Positions 19,671-28,564 of a stretch of 64,000 nt of DNA are shown in pieces; the first letter of the stretch is position 1; each line of letters begins with the position of its first letter. Origin of the DNA: an uncultured Clostridia bacterium (GTDB lineage Bacteria > Bacillota > Clostridia > Oscillospirales > Acutalibacteraceae). The stretch is taken from NCBI GenBank assembly GCA_944384925.1, contig CALWVF010000032.1, positions 1 through 64,000 of the forward strand, read 5' to 3'. The notes below the pieces were generated by a model that was not told the origin of the DNA, did no database searches, and saw only the letters and a list, made by a program, of their open reading frames with translations. The position numbers and the translations under genes are program-made.

Positions 19671-20497
19671 TATATTTTAGTATAATTAGGCAAGTTAATG
19701 TTAGATATTTTATTTTTTAATACAAGCTCTTTTATAGCAGTAGTCACACCGCATTCATTGTTACTTTTTGCAATAAAATTACCAAATTTTTTTATATCAT
19801 CCATTGCATTTTGCATAACAAAGCTATAACGAGCTTGTTGTAACATTTCTACATCATTATAGAAATCCCCAAAGGCCATTGTTTCTTCAGGAGAGATTCC
19901 ATAATCTTTTTGAATTTGAGAAAGTGCATGACCTTTACTAGCACCTTTATTCATTATGTCGACCCAGTAAGGTCCGGAACAAACTATGTTTAAGGTTTTA
20001 GAAAAAATAGGGTTTAATATAGGAAAAGAATTAGTTAATGCTCCTTTTTGATCATATATACCAATTTTGTATATTTCATCTTCAACATTTAATAAACTCT
20101 TTTCAGTTATTCTACTGTTATAATACTTATCTATCTCTTCTACAAACCAGGGAATTTCAAGTATATGTGCTCCCTTTTTACCACATAGTATTATATGTGT
20201 TCCTTCTATATTAGCACATGTTTCAACAATTCTATTTACATCTTCATTCCTTAAAACATCTGAGTGCTTAGTTTTATTATTTTCCACAATACAAGTTCCA
20301 TTATCGGCTATATATATTATATCATGAGTCCTTTGATTAAAGTCTCTATATAAAGTACAGTATGATCTCCCGCTTGCTACTGCAAATTTTATGTCTCTTT
20401 TTGTTAATTCATCTAGAATGAAAAAGAAGTCATCAGGAAGTTGCTCATTATCATTGAGAAGGGTTCCGTCCATATCTGTTGAAATTAATTTTATCAT
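19667..20497 (-). CDS. HAD-family Cof-type phosphatase
   Basis: A 276-aa HAD hydrolase of the Cof/YbjI type. Motif I is STDMDGTLLND with the nucleophile Asp, motif II is VASGRS, and motif IV is GDFYNDVEML. The cap domain lies in the middle third. Relatives dephosphorylate sugar phosphates and flavin precursors with broad specificity, so the physiological substrate is not predictable. It has a GGAGTAAT ribosome site and is divergent from asnS. Confidence 0.88.
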   Translation of the reverse strand: MIKLISTDMDGTLLNDNEQLPDDFFFILDELTKRDIKFAVASGRSYCTLYRDFNQRTHDIIYIADNGTCIVENNKTKHSDVLRNEDVNRIVETCANIEGTHIILCGKKGAHILEIPWFVEEIDKYYNSRITEKSLLNVEDEIYKIGIYDQKGALTNSFPILNPIFSKTLNIVCSGPYWVDIMNKGASKGHALSQIQKDYGISPEETMAFGDFYNDVEMLQQARYSFVMQNAMDDIKKFGNFIAKSNNECGVTTAIKELVLKNKISNINLPNYTKIY

Positions 20498-20645
20498 ATA
20501 ATTACTCCTTAATTTTTATATTTTAATAATAGACTTGATAAAATATCGCATACAGTTTATAATACTACTTATTGTATGAAAAGTCTACATTTAAAATAAA
20601 GTTAAATGTATTTACTATATTAATATTAAAAAAGGGGAAATTATT

Positions 20646-22040
20646 ATGCAACATATAAAAATCAATGAATTTTATAGTGACATGAAACAATTTATTAACA
20701 GTCAAGTAACGGTGTGTGGATGGGTTAAAACTATTAGAGATTCTAAGTGCATAGGATTTATGGAAATAAATGATGGTAGTTGTTTTAAAGGAATTCAGGT
20801 AGTTTTTGAAGAGAATAAGATTGAGAATTTTAAGGAGATTTCTAAACTTAATGTAGGATCTGCTGTTATTGTAACCGGTAGGTTGATAGAAACACCAAAT
20901 GCAAAACAAATATTTGAAATTAATGCAGATAAAATTCAAGTAGAAGGTATTTCATCTCCAGATTATCCTTTGCAGAAAAAAAGACATTCAATGGAGTTTT
21001 TAAGGACTATTGCACATTTAAGAGCTAGAACCAATACCTTTAATGCAGCCTTTAGAGTAAGATCAGTGGCGTCGTTTGCTATACATAAATTTTTTAACGA
21101 TAGAAACTTTATATACGCTCATACTCCAATAATTACAAGTAGCGACTGTGAAGGCGCAGGAGAGATGTTTACAGTTACAACACTCGACCTTCACAAAATA
21201 CCAACTAATGAAAATGGAAACATAGATTTTTCTTCGGACTTTTTTCAAAAGCATACTTCATTAACAGTCTCTGGTCAGCTTGAAGGGGAATGTATGGCTA
21301 TGGCATTTTCTAATATATATACTTTTGGCCCTACTTTTAGAGCGGAAAAATCTTATACACAACGTCATGCAGCAGAGTTTTGGATGATAGAACCTGAAAT
21401 TGCTTTCGCAGATTTGCAGGACGATATGAGGTTAGCTGAAGATATGCTTAAATTTGTAATTAAATATGTTCTAGATAAATGTCCTCAGGAAATGGAATTT
21501 TTCAATAATTTTTTCGATCAAGGGTTAATTGAAAGATTAAACAATATTGTGAATTCAGATTTTGCCCAAATTACTTATACAGAGGCAATAGAAATTTTAA
21601 GAAAAAATAATGATAACTTTGAATATAAGGCTGCTTGGGGAAATGATCTCCAAACAGAACATGAAAAATATTTAACAGATAAAATATTTAAAAAACCATT
21701 ATTTGTTATTGATTACCCCAAAGAAATAAAATCATTTTACATGAAACAAAATTCAGATGGTAAAACTGTAGCAGCAATGGACCTTCTTGTTCCTGGAATA
21801 GGTGAGATTATTGGCGGAAGTCAACGTGAGGAAAATCTGGAAGTATTAATAAATAGAATGGAAGAGTTGGGCTTAAAACAAGAAGACTATTGGTGGTATT
21901 TAGATTTAAGACGCTTTGGAAGTACAAAACATGCCGGATTTGGTTTAGGATTTGAAAGACTAATAATGTATTTAACAGGAATTGAAAATATAAGAGATGT
22001 ATTACCATTTCCAAGAACTACTGGAATAGCAGAGTTTTAA
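20646..22040 (+). CDS. asnS: asparaginyl-tRNA synthetase
   Basis: A 464-aa class IIb synthetase. The N-terminal OB-fold ([14 protein letters not shown], residues ~15-110) binds the anticodon. The catalytic core follows, with motif 2 around [25 protein letters not shown] and motif 3 at [15 protein letters not shown]. It makes Asn-tRNA directly, so the transamidation route is not obligatory for Asn. The start is ATG after AAAGGGG. No T-box leader lies in the 148 bases upstream. Confidence 0.96.
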   Translation: MQHIKINEFYSDMKQFINSQVTVCGWVKTIRDSKCIGFMEINDGSCFKGIQVVFEENKIENFKEISKLNVGSAVIVTGRLIETPNAKQIFEINADKIQVEGISSPDYPLQKKRHSMEFLRTIAHLRARTNTFNAAFRVRSVASFAIHKFFNDRNFIYAHTPIITSSDCEGAGEMFTVTTLDLHKIPTNENGNIDFSSDFFQKHTSLTVSGQLEGECMAMAFSNIYTFGPTFRAEKSYTQRHAAEFWMIEPEIAFADLQDDMRLAEDMLKFVIKYVLDKCPQEMEFFNNFFDQGLIERLNNIVNSDFAQITYTEAIEILRKNNDNFEYKAAWGNDLQTEHEKYLTDKIFKKPLFVIDYPKEIKSFYMKQNSDGKTVAAMDLLVPGIGEIIGGSQREENLEVLINRMEELGLKQEDYWWYLDLRRFGSTKHAGFGLGFERLIMYLTGIENIRDVLPFPRTTGIAEF

Positions 22041-22053
22041 TATGATTTTTAAT

Positions 22054-22096
22054 CTAGCTATAAGTTTCAATAAGCTTATAGCTAGACTTTTATTTT
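22054..22096 (+). terminator. rho-independent terminator
   Basis: Arms CTAGCTATAAG and CTTATAGCTAG followed by a T-rich tract. It ends asnS. Confidence 0.85.
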
Positions 22097-22130
22097 AAAA
22101 ATAAAATTACCAATAATGAAGGAGATAAAT

Positions 22131-22205
22131 TTGGACAAAATATATAATGAAATATTAAAAAAGTTAAGCAAAACAAAACTAAGTGGTAAATTATCACAAA
22201 AATAA
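22131..22205 (+). CDS. possible 24-aa peptide
   Basis: A short Lys-rich frame starting at TTG (MDKIYNEILKKLSKTKL), with a strong GAAGGAG site 6 bases upstream. It could be a real microprotein or a leftover. An ATG at 22116 is in frame but would overlap the ribosome site. It precedes the promoter of the GLUG-repeat protein. Low confidence. Confidence 0.3.
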   Translation: MDKIYNEILKKLSKTKLSGKLSQK

Positions 22206-22214
22206 TTCAAACTA

Positions 22215-22242
22215 TTGACAAAATATAAATATATTGTATAAT
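22215..22242 (+). promoter_or_regulatory. sigma-A type promoter
   Basis: TTGACA and TATAAT with 16-base spacing, about 50 bases before the GLUG-repeat protein gene. Confidence 0.7.
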
Positions 22243-22290
22243 AAATATTAACTTAGTGTTACTTAGTTAATATAGAAAGGGACGATTGAA

Positions 22291-23385
22291 ATGAGAAAAA
22301 ATAAGAAAATATTATCGAAGGTTATTGGCTTGGGTTTCACATTTGCTTTTACAGCCTGCTGCTTAGTAAATAACTCGCAAAAGGCTTTAGCAGAAGAAAA
22401 CAACGCAACACCTATTGAAAATTGGAGCCAACTTGTAATGTTTTGCAACAATAAATCTGCTAATGATGGATATTTAACTAATGATATTAGTGTTGATATA
22501 AGCGACTTTACACAAATTAAAACTTTGAATAAAAATCTTGATGGAGCAGGAAAGAAAATAATAGTAGATAATTATGACAGTAGCACTACCTTATTTGAAA
22601 GCATCCAGGAAGGAATAGTAGCTAAAAATTTAGATGTTAATTTACCTATATGTACTCATAATTATGGCAGAATAGAAAATTGTGTAAACAATGGAAATAT
22701 TACAAAAACGGTACTTTATAATGGATATCAAGATATGGGAGGAATTGCTGTAAGCAATGAAGGTAATGGTGTTATAATTGGATGTGCAAATAACGGAGAT
22801 ATAGATATAGGAGAAGTTAATAGCACAGAGTATCGTTATGTAGTTGGAGGAATTGTAGGATTTAATAATGGAGCTTTAGTTGAGGATTGTGTAAATAATG
22901 GGATGATTTCTTGCTTAGATTATGCTACAGGTGGAATAGTTGGTGAAAATTACCCTAGTGGCAGAGTTGTTAATTGTGTAAATACAGCTAATATTACAGG
23001 TGATTATCGTGTTGGTGGCATTGTTGGATTTTGTAAAGATGCAAACATATCTGAGTCTATAAATTATGGATATATTAGAGGAACCGGAGACTATATTGGT
23101 GGAATAGTAGGATGGCTTGAAGGTGGTGCTATATTAAATAGTATAAATATTGGAGATATTGAAGGATTAGGTGAATTGGAAGATGGTTTAAGTTTAGGTG
23201 TAGGAGACATATTTGGATACAATCAAGGCGGAGAAGTTACCAATACATCTACCACAAATAGCCTTTTAGGTTCTATATATGGAGAGAATACTTGGATTAG
23301 TATAGTAATAATTATATTAAGTATAGCTGTGATTGTAGGAGTAGTTTATTTAATTGGAAGAAGTAGAAAAAGGACTAATGCTTAA
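22291..23385 (+). CDS. surface protein with GLUG-type repeats
   Basis: A 364-aa exported protein. It has a signal peptide (MRKNKK, hydrophobic core, KALA) and a repeat region from ~110 to 310 in which units of about 25 residues carry GGIVG and NCVNNG-like blocks. This is the GLUG-type pattern that builds a beta-helix or solenoid. At the C-terminus a membrane span (ISIVIIILSIAVIVGVV) is followed by the basic tail RSRKRTNA, as in wall-anchored proteins, but no LPxTG motif is visible. It is therefore probably a membrane-anchored surface protein. The two membrane genes downstream, one a PrsW-like protease, may process or display it; that is inference. Confidence 0.75.
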   Translation: MRKNKKILSKVIGLGFTFAFTACCLVNNSQKALAEENNATPIENWSQLVMFCNNKSANDGYLTNDISVDISDFTQIKTLNKNLDGAGKKIIVDNYDSSTTLFESIQEGIVAKNLDVNLPICTHNYGRIENCVNNGNITKTVLYNGYQDMGGIAVSNEGNGVIIGCANNGDIDIGEVNSTEYRYVVGGIVGFNNGALVEDCVNNGMISCLDYATGGIVGENYPSGRVVNCVNTANITGDYRVGGIVGFCKDANISESINYGYIRGTGDYIGGIVGWLEGGAILNSINIGDIEGLGELEDGLSLGVGDIFGYNQGGEVTNTSTTNSLLGSIYGENTWISIVIIILSIAVIVGVVYLIGRSRKRTNA

Positions 23386-23407
23386 ATTAAAATTTTTAAG
23401 TTTAATT

Positions 23408-23445
23408 AATTATACGGAATGTCTAATTTGGCATTCCGTATAATT
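23408..23445 (+). terminator. strong hairpin between surface protein and membrane gene
   Basis: A 14-base perfect inverted repeat, AATTATACGGAATG and CATTCCGTATAATT, with a 10-base loop. It has no clean T run, so it may act as a partial terminator or an mRNA-stability element within a three-gene unit. Confidence 0.55.
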
Positions 23446-23473
23446 GGTTTTAAAGGATTGTTAGGTGAAATTA

Positions 23474-24127
23474 ATGTTATTTATAGATATATTAGTTATT
23501 ATTCTTGCTGCCTTTTCATTTTTATATGGAGTGAAAAAAAGTTTTAAAAAAAGGGGCATATTATTTCTACAAGTAATAACATGTGCCTTAGGATGTTATT
23601 TGCTAGGTGATATATATCATTTATGTTACTATATTTCTACAAATAGATTAGCTAGTGGGTTTTATTTAGGAAGTCTTGGTTGGATAGGAGGTATGGCGTT
23701 TTTATTATCCTCTTATTATGGTGCTATGGATAGTTTAGTTGATGATGGAAGAAAAGAATATATTAAATATAGAATTATTTCATTAGCGGCACCTGTGCTG
23801 ATAGTATTAATGTATGGAGCTGTTTTTTTAGGTAATCTTACAATGGGTGAAAAAGTTAATTGCTTGATAATGATGATAACAATATTACCGGTATCATATT
23901 TTGCATTAAAGCATATTATGCTGCCCGATGTAGATTTAGGAATTGTAAGAGTCTTAAGAAATTATAATTGTTTGATATTAGCTTTATGCATTCTAGAGAA
24001 CTTATATTTTGTTTTATATAGCTTTGGACTGTTTTATTTTTTTAATTTAGTTAATTTATCTATGCATATAGTTATGGCATTTGCTATAGTTTTAGCCTGT
24101 AAGGGGGTAAAAAAATGGTTTATATAA
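23474..24127 (+). CDS. multi-span membrane protein, unknown
   Basis: About 217 residues with roughly six to seven hydrophobic segments and short loops. I recognise no motif. The ATG at 23474 follows TAGGTGA at 5-base spacing; an in-frame GTG at 23465 overlaps that site. It overlaps the PrsW-like gene by 13 bases, suggesting translational coupling and a joint function, perhaps as a partner of the protease. Confidence 0.65.
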   Translation: MLFIDILVIILAAFSFLYGVKKSFKKRGILFLQVITCALGCYLLGDIYHLCYYISTNRLASGFYLGSLGWIGGMAFLLSSYYGAMDSLVDDGRKEYIKYRIISLAAPVLIVLMYGAVFLGNLTMGEKVNCLIMMITILPVSYFALKHIMLPDVDLGIVRVLRNYNCLILALCILENLYFVLYSFGLFYFFNLVNLSMHIVMAFAIVLACKGVKKWFI

Positions 24128-24756
24128 TCTTTATTGCCATTGTTTCACCTATTTTAGCATTATTGTTTATACTTAAAGGCGACTCAAGGATTATATTTGC
24201 TTTTACCATTATAGGAATGATGATAGCTTTAGTTTCTCATGAATTTAATAGTGTCCTTAATAATCTATTAAGCAACATATCTACATTTCAGTTTACAACA
24301 TATATCACACCTGTTTGCGAGGAAATATTAAAAACTATACCCATAATATTTTTTGCTATAGTTATATCAGATAAAGCACAAATTATATTGCCGATTTCCA
24401 TGTCTGTCGGTATTGGGTTTGCTGTTTTAGAGAATTCTTATATGATAGCAGTAAACGTATCTAGTATTAATATTATATGGGCAATTATAAGAGGTTTTGC
24501 TACAGGGTTAATGCATGGAGTTACAGCAGAGGTAACCGGAAGCGGAATGATATTTATAAATAAGAAAAGAAAACTTTTTTACACAGGAATATTTGGACTT
24601 TTAAGTTTAGCTATAATGTATCATAGTATTTATAATATGCTCATACAGTCTAAATATCAGTATGTAGCTTATTTGTTACCAATAATTACTTATTTGTTTA
24701 TTATTGTTTTTATTTATAGAGAAAAAATAAATAACCTTATATTAAGAAAATCTTAA
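24115..24756 (+). CDS. PrsW-like intramembrane metalloprotease
   Basis: A 213-aa membrane protein with about seven spans. The expected PrsW-type active-site pattern is present inside membrane segments: PVCEEILK (Glu-Glu-x-x-Lys), FAVLENSY (Glu), and LMHGVTAEVTG (His). PrsW proteases cleave membrane-embedded substrates such as the anti-sigma factor RsiW. No anti-sigma factor is next door, but a C-terminally membrane-anchored surface protein is. The gene overlaps its upstream neighbour and ends at a strong terminator. Confidence 0.78.
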   Translation: MVYIIFIAIVSPILALLFILKGDSRIIFAFTIIGMMIALVSHEFNSVLNNLLSNISTFQFTTYITPVCEEILKTIPIIFFAIVISDKAQIILPISMSVGIGFAVLENSYMIAVNVSSINIIWAIIRGFATGLMHGVTAEVTGSGMIFINKKRKLFYTGIFGLLSLAIMYHSIYNMLIQSKYQYVAYLLPIITYLFIIVFIYREKINNLILRKS

Positions 24757-24794
24757 AATAAAAATTTTGGTGTTTGAAGTTAGATGTTATATAG

Positions 24795-24823
24795 AAAACC
24801 ACCCTTTGTCGGGTGGTTTTTTC
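24795..24823 (+). terminator. rho-independent terminator
   Basis: Arms AACCACCC and GGGTGGTT followed by T. It ends the surface-protein unit. Confidence 0.85.
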
Positions 24824-24924
24824 TGTGCAAAATTAAGTTAAAAGTTTAAGAATGTTTCTAATAGAATCTAAATTATATATTGGAAAATATGTAATATTTT
24901 AATTTTACATTTAAATTTGGGGCA

Positions 24925-25167
24925 TTATAAATCTTGATGCTCTAGGCCTGAGGTTATGAAGGAATAAATGTCGCATCTTAAAATTTTTGATAATTTTATT
25001 AAAGTAAAAATATCTGGAGTTACCTTTCCGACTTCATAATACGAATATGTTGAGCGATCTAAACCTAATGCATCTGCTAATTGTTTCTGAGTTAGAGCAA
25101 GTTTTTCTCTTATAAGTCGGAGGTTTCTGCCTAGCTCGACCTTGCTTGATATGTATTGATCTTTCAT
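24925..25167 (-). CDS. XRE-family regulator
   Basis: An 80-aa single-domain helix-turn-helix protein (LGRNLRLIREKLALTQKQLADALGLDRSTYSYYEVG). It starts at the ATG preceded by GAGAGGAAG; an upstream in-frame GTG would overlap that site. It is divergent from the next XRE gene across ~200 bases, the usual layout for mutual regulation. The target is unknown. Confidence 0.8.
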   Translation of the reverse strand: MKDQYISSKVELGRNLRLIREKLALTQKQLADALGLDRSTYSYYEVGKVTPDIFTLIKLSKILRCDIYSFITSGLEHQDL

Positions 25168-25369
25168 TTTAAACTTCCTCTCAATTAGAAATTGCACTGT
25201 ATTTGTTGTTAAAAAGTTTTTAATGTTTGTTGTAGGTGGTATATATGTGTAACAAGCAATATAACAAATTTTAAATGGATAACTATAGGTAAAACCTATA
25301 ATAATACATATTTTAGAATATTTTGTATATTATTGCAATACCCTAAAATAATATATGGGGGTAAATTTT

Positions 25370-25627
25370 ATGAATAACGTAGATAAAAATCGATATATAC
25401 AAATTGGTTTAAAAATAGCATATTATCGTAGACTTAATGGATTTACACAAGAAAATCTGGCAGAAAGATTAGGAATTAGTCCAGGATATCTTTCGCAAGT
25501 TGAAACACCAAATTTTATTCAACCAATATCTTTAAAAATGTTATTTGCCCTTGCAGATATTTTTAGAATTCCACCATATAAATTGTTAGAGTTTGATGAA
25601 TATGTAGAAGAAAGTTCAAAAAATTAA
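25370..25627 (+). CDS. XRE-family regulator
   Basis: An 85-aa helix-turn-helix protein (KIAYYRRLNGFTQENLAERLGISPGYLSQVE). The ATG at 25370 follows GGGGG; an in-frame ATG at 25355 lies within that site. It is 19 bases upstream of the next XRE gene, so the two are probably co-transcribed. Confidence 0.8.
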   Translation: MNNVDKNRYIQIGLKIAYYRRLNGFTQENLAERLGISPGYLSQVETPNFIQPISLKMLFALADIFRIPPYKLLEFDEYVEESSKN

Positions 25628-25646
25628 CTAGTGTGTAGAGGTATTT

Positions 25647-25967
25647 ATGCTTAATATTGACTATGAACAGTTTATTAAAGAAAGGATTAGTGATTTAAGA
25701 GTTAAAGCAAATGTTTCAGCAAGAGATATGAGCCTTTCTATTGGTCAGAGTGAGAATTATATAAATATGATAGAGAATGGCCGTGCATTACCTTCAATGA
25801 CGGTATTTTTATATATTTGTGATTATTTTGGTATATCACCTAAGGAATTTTTTGATGAAGACAATGCTAATCCAAAATTAATACAAGAAATAAATATTGA
25901 ATTTAAACGATTAAACAACAAACAATTAGAACTTATTTTAGAGTTGTTGAAAAATTTTAATAATTAA
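25647..25967 (+). CDS. XRE-family regulator with C-terminal helical tail
   Basis: 106 aa. An N-terminal helix-turn-helix (ISDLRVKANVSARDMSLSIGQSENYINMIENG) is followed by ISPKEFFDEDNANPKLIQEI and a helical tail. The tail is shared with the gene at 26207, so the two are recent paralogues. Ribosome site GAGG. It is followed by a terminator. Confidence 0.82.
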   Translation: MLNIDYEQFIKERISDLRVKANVSARDMSLSIGQSENYINMIENGRALPSMTVFLYICDYFGISPKEFFDEDNANPKLIQEINIEFKRLNNKQLELILELLKNFNN

Positions 25968-26012
25968 AAAGCGTTTTGGTAAGAATATAAATGCTGAACG
26001 TATATATACTTC

Positions 26013-26043
26013 AACTGCCTTTATCTGAGGGCAGTTATTTTTT
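26013..26043 (+). terminator. rho-independent terminator
   Basis: Arms AACTGCC and GGCAGTT followed by ATTTTTTT. It separates the two paralogous XRE genes. Confidence 0.75.
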
Positions 26044-26206
26044 GTTCTAATAAAAATTTTTTCTTATAAAATTTGAAAAAAGTATTTTATATATTCATTG
26101 GAATTATATCATCTTAAATAACACATGTCAACATATTTGTGGAATTATACACCACACAATCTCGCTATGCATGGAATAAAATGATAAATATGGCGGTGAT
26201 ATGATT

Positions 26207-26512
26207 ATGTTTGAAGATTTATTCTACGAAAGATTAGCAAAGCTTAGACTAGAAAAGGGAATATCTGCAAGAGAAATGAGTTTAGCTTTAGGGCAAAGTG
26301 CAGGATATATAAACAAAATTGAGAATCGAAAATCATTACCCTCTTTAAACGGATTCTTTTATATTTGTGAATATTTAGGTATATCACCTAAAGAATTTTT
26401 TGACGAAGAGAATACTAATCCAAAATTAATACAAGACATAACTAACGAACTTAAAAAATTTAACAATGAACAACTTACAAGCATTTTTACATTACTGAAA
26501 AATGTGAACTAA
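26207..26512 (+). CDS. XRE-family regulator, paralogue of the gene at 25647
   Basis: 101 aa. The helix-turn-helix (LAKLRLEKGISAREMSLALGQSAGYINKIEN) and the tail with ISPKEFFDEENTNPKLIQDI match the upstream paralogue closely. Two in-frame ATGs (26201, 26207) are possible; the GGCGGTGAT site fits 26207 better. A separate terminator before it and a hairpin after it make it an independent transcript. Confidence 0.8.
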   Translation: MFEDLFYERLAKLRLEKGISAREMSLALGQSAGYINKIENRKSLPSLNGFFYICEYLGISPKEFFDEENTNPKLIQDITNELKKFNNEQLTSIFTLLKNVN

Positions 26513-26548
26513 AAATACCGGCGCCTAGAGATAGAGATGCCGGTATTT
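26513..26548 (+). terminator. terminator-like hairpin
   Basis: Ten-base arms AAATACCGGC and GCCGGTATTT with a 16-base loop, directly after the XRE stop codon. Confidence 0.7.
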
Positions 26549-26553
26549 GAATA

Positions 26554-26637
26554 TATAAAAACCATACAACAACTATGTGGATTGAGTAATCTTAAGGGCC
26601 TTGAAATTTTAAAGCGCGTGTTGTATTGGTTTTATAA
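26554..26637 (-). terminator. long inverted repeat at end of repeat array
   Basis: Left arm around AACCATACAACA (near 26561-26572) pairs with TGTTGTATTGGTT (near 26620-26632). Read on the minus strand it is followed by TTTTTATATA, so it resembles a terminator closing a minus-strand transcript through the repeats. The loop contains most of repeat copy 1. Confidence 0.45.
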
Positions 26638-26685
26638 AAAAGAAAAGCCCCGGACGCGACGTGCGTGTTGAGGCTCTCGACTGGT
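26584..26685 (-). repeat. 102-bp tRNA-flank repeat, copy 1
   Basis: First of two tandem units. On the minus strand it begins with ACCAGTCGAGA, the same sequence that starts at the ACCA end of the tRNA-Leu gene at 28478-28564. It continues with a GCCTC/GGGGC hairpin and a T-rich tract, then TATAAA, and ends CTTAAGATTACTC. It differs from copy 2 at about five positions. Confidence 0.85.
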
Positions 26686-26687
26686 GC

Positions 26688-26789
26688 GAGTAATCTTAAG
26701 GATCTTGAAATTTTAAAGCGCGTGTTGTATTAGCTTTATAAAAAAGAAAGGCCCCGGACGCGACGTGCGTGTTGAGGCTCTCGACTGGT
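26688..26789 (-). repeat. 102-bp tRNA-flank repeat, copy 2
   Basis: Second tandem unit, separated from copy 1 by two bases. The copy 1/copy 2 junction on the minus strand reads GCACCAGTCGAG, which includes a tRNA-like GCACCA end. It lies downstream of tadA on the same strand. No tRNA body is recognisable next to it. Confidence 0.85.
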
Positions 26790-26816
26790 TATAACTTAGT
26801 TTCTTTAAATTATTTG

Positions 26817-27269
26817 TCATTTTCTTAGACTTTTAAAAAAGTTAGTTAATATTTCAGAGCATTCTTTTTCGAGAACTCCGGCTTTTACTTCAGGTTTATG
26901 GTTGTATGGTAAATCAAATAAATTTATAACAGAACCACATGAGCCTGCTTTATAATCTTTTGCACCGTATATTATTCTGGGAATTCTTGAGTTTATTATG
27001 GCCCCTGCACACATTGGACAAGGTTCGAGTGTTACAAAAAGCTCACACTTTGGAAGTCTCCAGCCATTTAAAGCTTTACAAGCGCCGTCAATGGCTTCTA
27101 TCTCAGCATGGTATAAAGCGTTTTTTTTGAGTTCCCTTCTATTTCTTCCAACAGATATTATTTTATCATTAAATACTACCACAGCACCTACAGGAACCTC
27201 ATTTTCAAGAGCAGATAGCTCAGCTTGCTTAAGTGCTTGTTTCATAAATTCTATGTCTCTATATAACAT
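26817..27269 (-). CDS. tadA: tRNA-specific adenosine deaminase TadA
   Basis: A 150-aa zinc deaminase that converts the wobble adenosine of tRNA-Arg(ACG) to inosine. The catalytic motif HAEIEAI holds the Zn-binding His and the proton-shuttling Glu, and PCPMCAG provides the two Cys ligands. The length is normal. Its start overlaps the end of the upstream CPBP protease gene by 11 bases, so the two form an operon. Confidence 0.93.
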   Translation of the reverse strand: MLYRDIEFMKQALKQAELSALENEVPVGAVVVFNDKIISVGRNRRELKKNALYHAEIEAIDGACKALNGWRLPKCELFVTLEPCPMCAGAIINSRIPRIIYGAKDYKAGSCGSVINLFDLPYNHKPEVKAGVLEKECSEILTNFFKSLRK

Positions 27270-28278
27270 TTTTTATGGGAATAAATGACAACGATATTGC
27301 TAATGTAGATATGATAAATAATACTATTAAAGAAACTAAAGCAGTAATTATAAAATACATGTAAACATATTTTGAGCTTATTTCTGGTTTAGGTCTATTT
27401 AATTTAAAAAATGTTTTATCTTGTTTTGTTAAAAGTATTAAGCCTATTATTCCTATTATGATAAGTAAAATGTACATTATATTAGAACAAATGAAATAAA
27501 CATTTTGTCCAAATTCATTTTTTACTATTTGAAGCATACAGGCAGTAAAGTTATTAATGAAGTGCAAGATGATTGTTGGCAATAGCGAATTGGTTTTCAA
27601 AAATATAAATCCAAAGGCAATACCCCAGATAAAAGCAAATATCATTTGAGCGGCATTCATATGAGCTATAGAGAATATTAATGCAGATACTATTATAGAG
27701 AAAGCACTACCATATTTTTTTAGTGCTCCGATAAGAACTCCTCTGAAAAGAAATTCCTCAAATATTGCAGGGCAAACAGCTGTAGCTAACAAGCCGGTTA
27801 AAATAGAGAGTATGCTACTATTATTAAATGAAGAATCCGGCAAGGGCAAATTGAAGATATTGGCTATTTGATAAGAAAAAAGATTAGCGAATCCACATAC
27901 AAATAGACCAGAAATAATTAAAATAAATAATGATTTTTTATCGAGTTCTATTTTTAATTTTATAGTATCTGAAATACGATTTTTAGTAAAAAATAAGATA
28001 AACCATCCACTAATAAAGGCTGAGAGCGACAGGGAAATGAATGAAAATATGTATTCTGCAGAAGGAGAAGTAAAGTCATTTAAACCATGATCATAAAAAC
28101 CCAAGCTGGCACCTATATTATGAGACAATAGCTCACATAATATATTTAATATTAAAAAAAATGCTAGACCTATTATAATTACAATAGTGTCGCGTATTAA
28201 AGATTTTTTTAATATACTAATGTTTTGCCCCGGAGAATGATTAGATTCAAAATTGTTATTACTTAAGTCAGACATCAT
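27259..28278 (-). CDS. CPBP-family intramembrane protease
   Basis: A 339-aa membrane protein with about eight spans and the CPBP (Abi/CAAX protease-like) motifs: EEFLFRGVL with the paired Glu and the Arg, and later FSIAHMN with the His and HFINN. Family members are intramembrane glutamic or metal-independent peptidases or bacteriocin self-immunity proteins. The substrate is unknown. It is the first gene of the operon with tadA. Two adjacent ATGs could start it. Confidence 0.85.
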   Translation of the reverse strand: MMSDLSNNNFESNHSPGQNISILKKSLIRDTIVIIIGLAFFLILNILCELLSHNIGASLGFYDHGLNDFTSPSAEYIFSFISLSLSAFISGWFILFFTKNRISDTIKLKIELDKKSLFILIISGLFVCGFANLFSYQIANIFNLPLPDSSFNNSSILSILTGLLATAVCPAIFEEFLFRGVLIGALKKYGSAFSIIVSALIFSIAHMNAAQMIFAFIWGIAFGFIFLKTNSLLPTIILHFINNFTACMLQIVKNEFGQNVYFICSNIMYILLIIIGIIGLILLTKQDKTFFKLNRPKPEISSKYVYMYFIITALVSLIVLFIISTLAISLSFIPIKNVI

Positions 28279-28477
28279 AACACAACCTTTAACAATATTT
28301 TTGTAAATATAATGTATATTATATCATAATGTACTATTAAAATCAAGAGTAATGATAGATTTATGGATAAATAAATATATAAAATGTAAAAATATAAAAA
28401 AGTTTATAAATATTCTTGATTTTAATAAAATTTAAATGTATAATAAAAAAGTCAAATGATATATTTGATTTTTATTT

Positions 28478-28564
28478 GCCGGTGTGTCGGAATTGGCAGA
28501 CGAGGCAGACTCAAAATCTGTTGCCAGCGATGGCGTGTGGGTTCAAGTCCCACCACCGGCACCA
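28478..28564 (+). tRNA. tRNA-Leu (anticodon CAA)
   Basis: The acceptor stem GCCGGTG pairs with CACCGGC, followed by a genome-encoded ACCA. The anticodon stem CAGA/TCTG encloses loop CTCAAAA, giving anticodon CAA for TTG codons. A long variable arm (TTGCCAGCGATGGCG) is present as expected for a class II tRNA, and the T-arm GTGGGTTCAAGTCCCAC is perfect. Confidence 0.97.

Noticed and set aside
26584-26789. Tandem repeats considered as a CRISPR array
   Set aside because: There are only two units, nearly identical over their whole 102-base length with a 2-base gap, so there are no spacers, and no cas genes are present.
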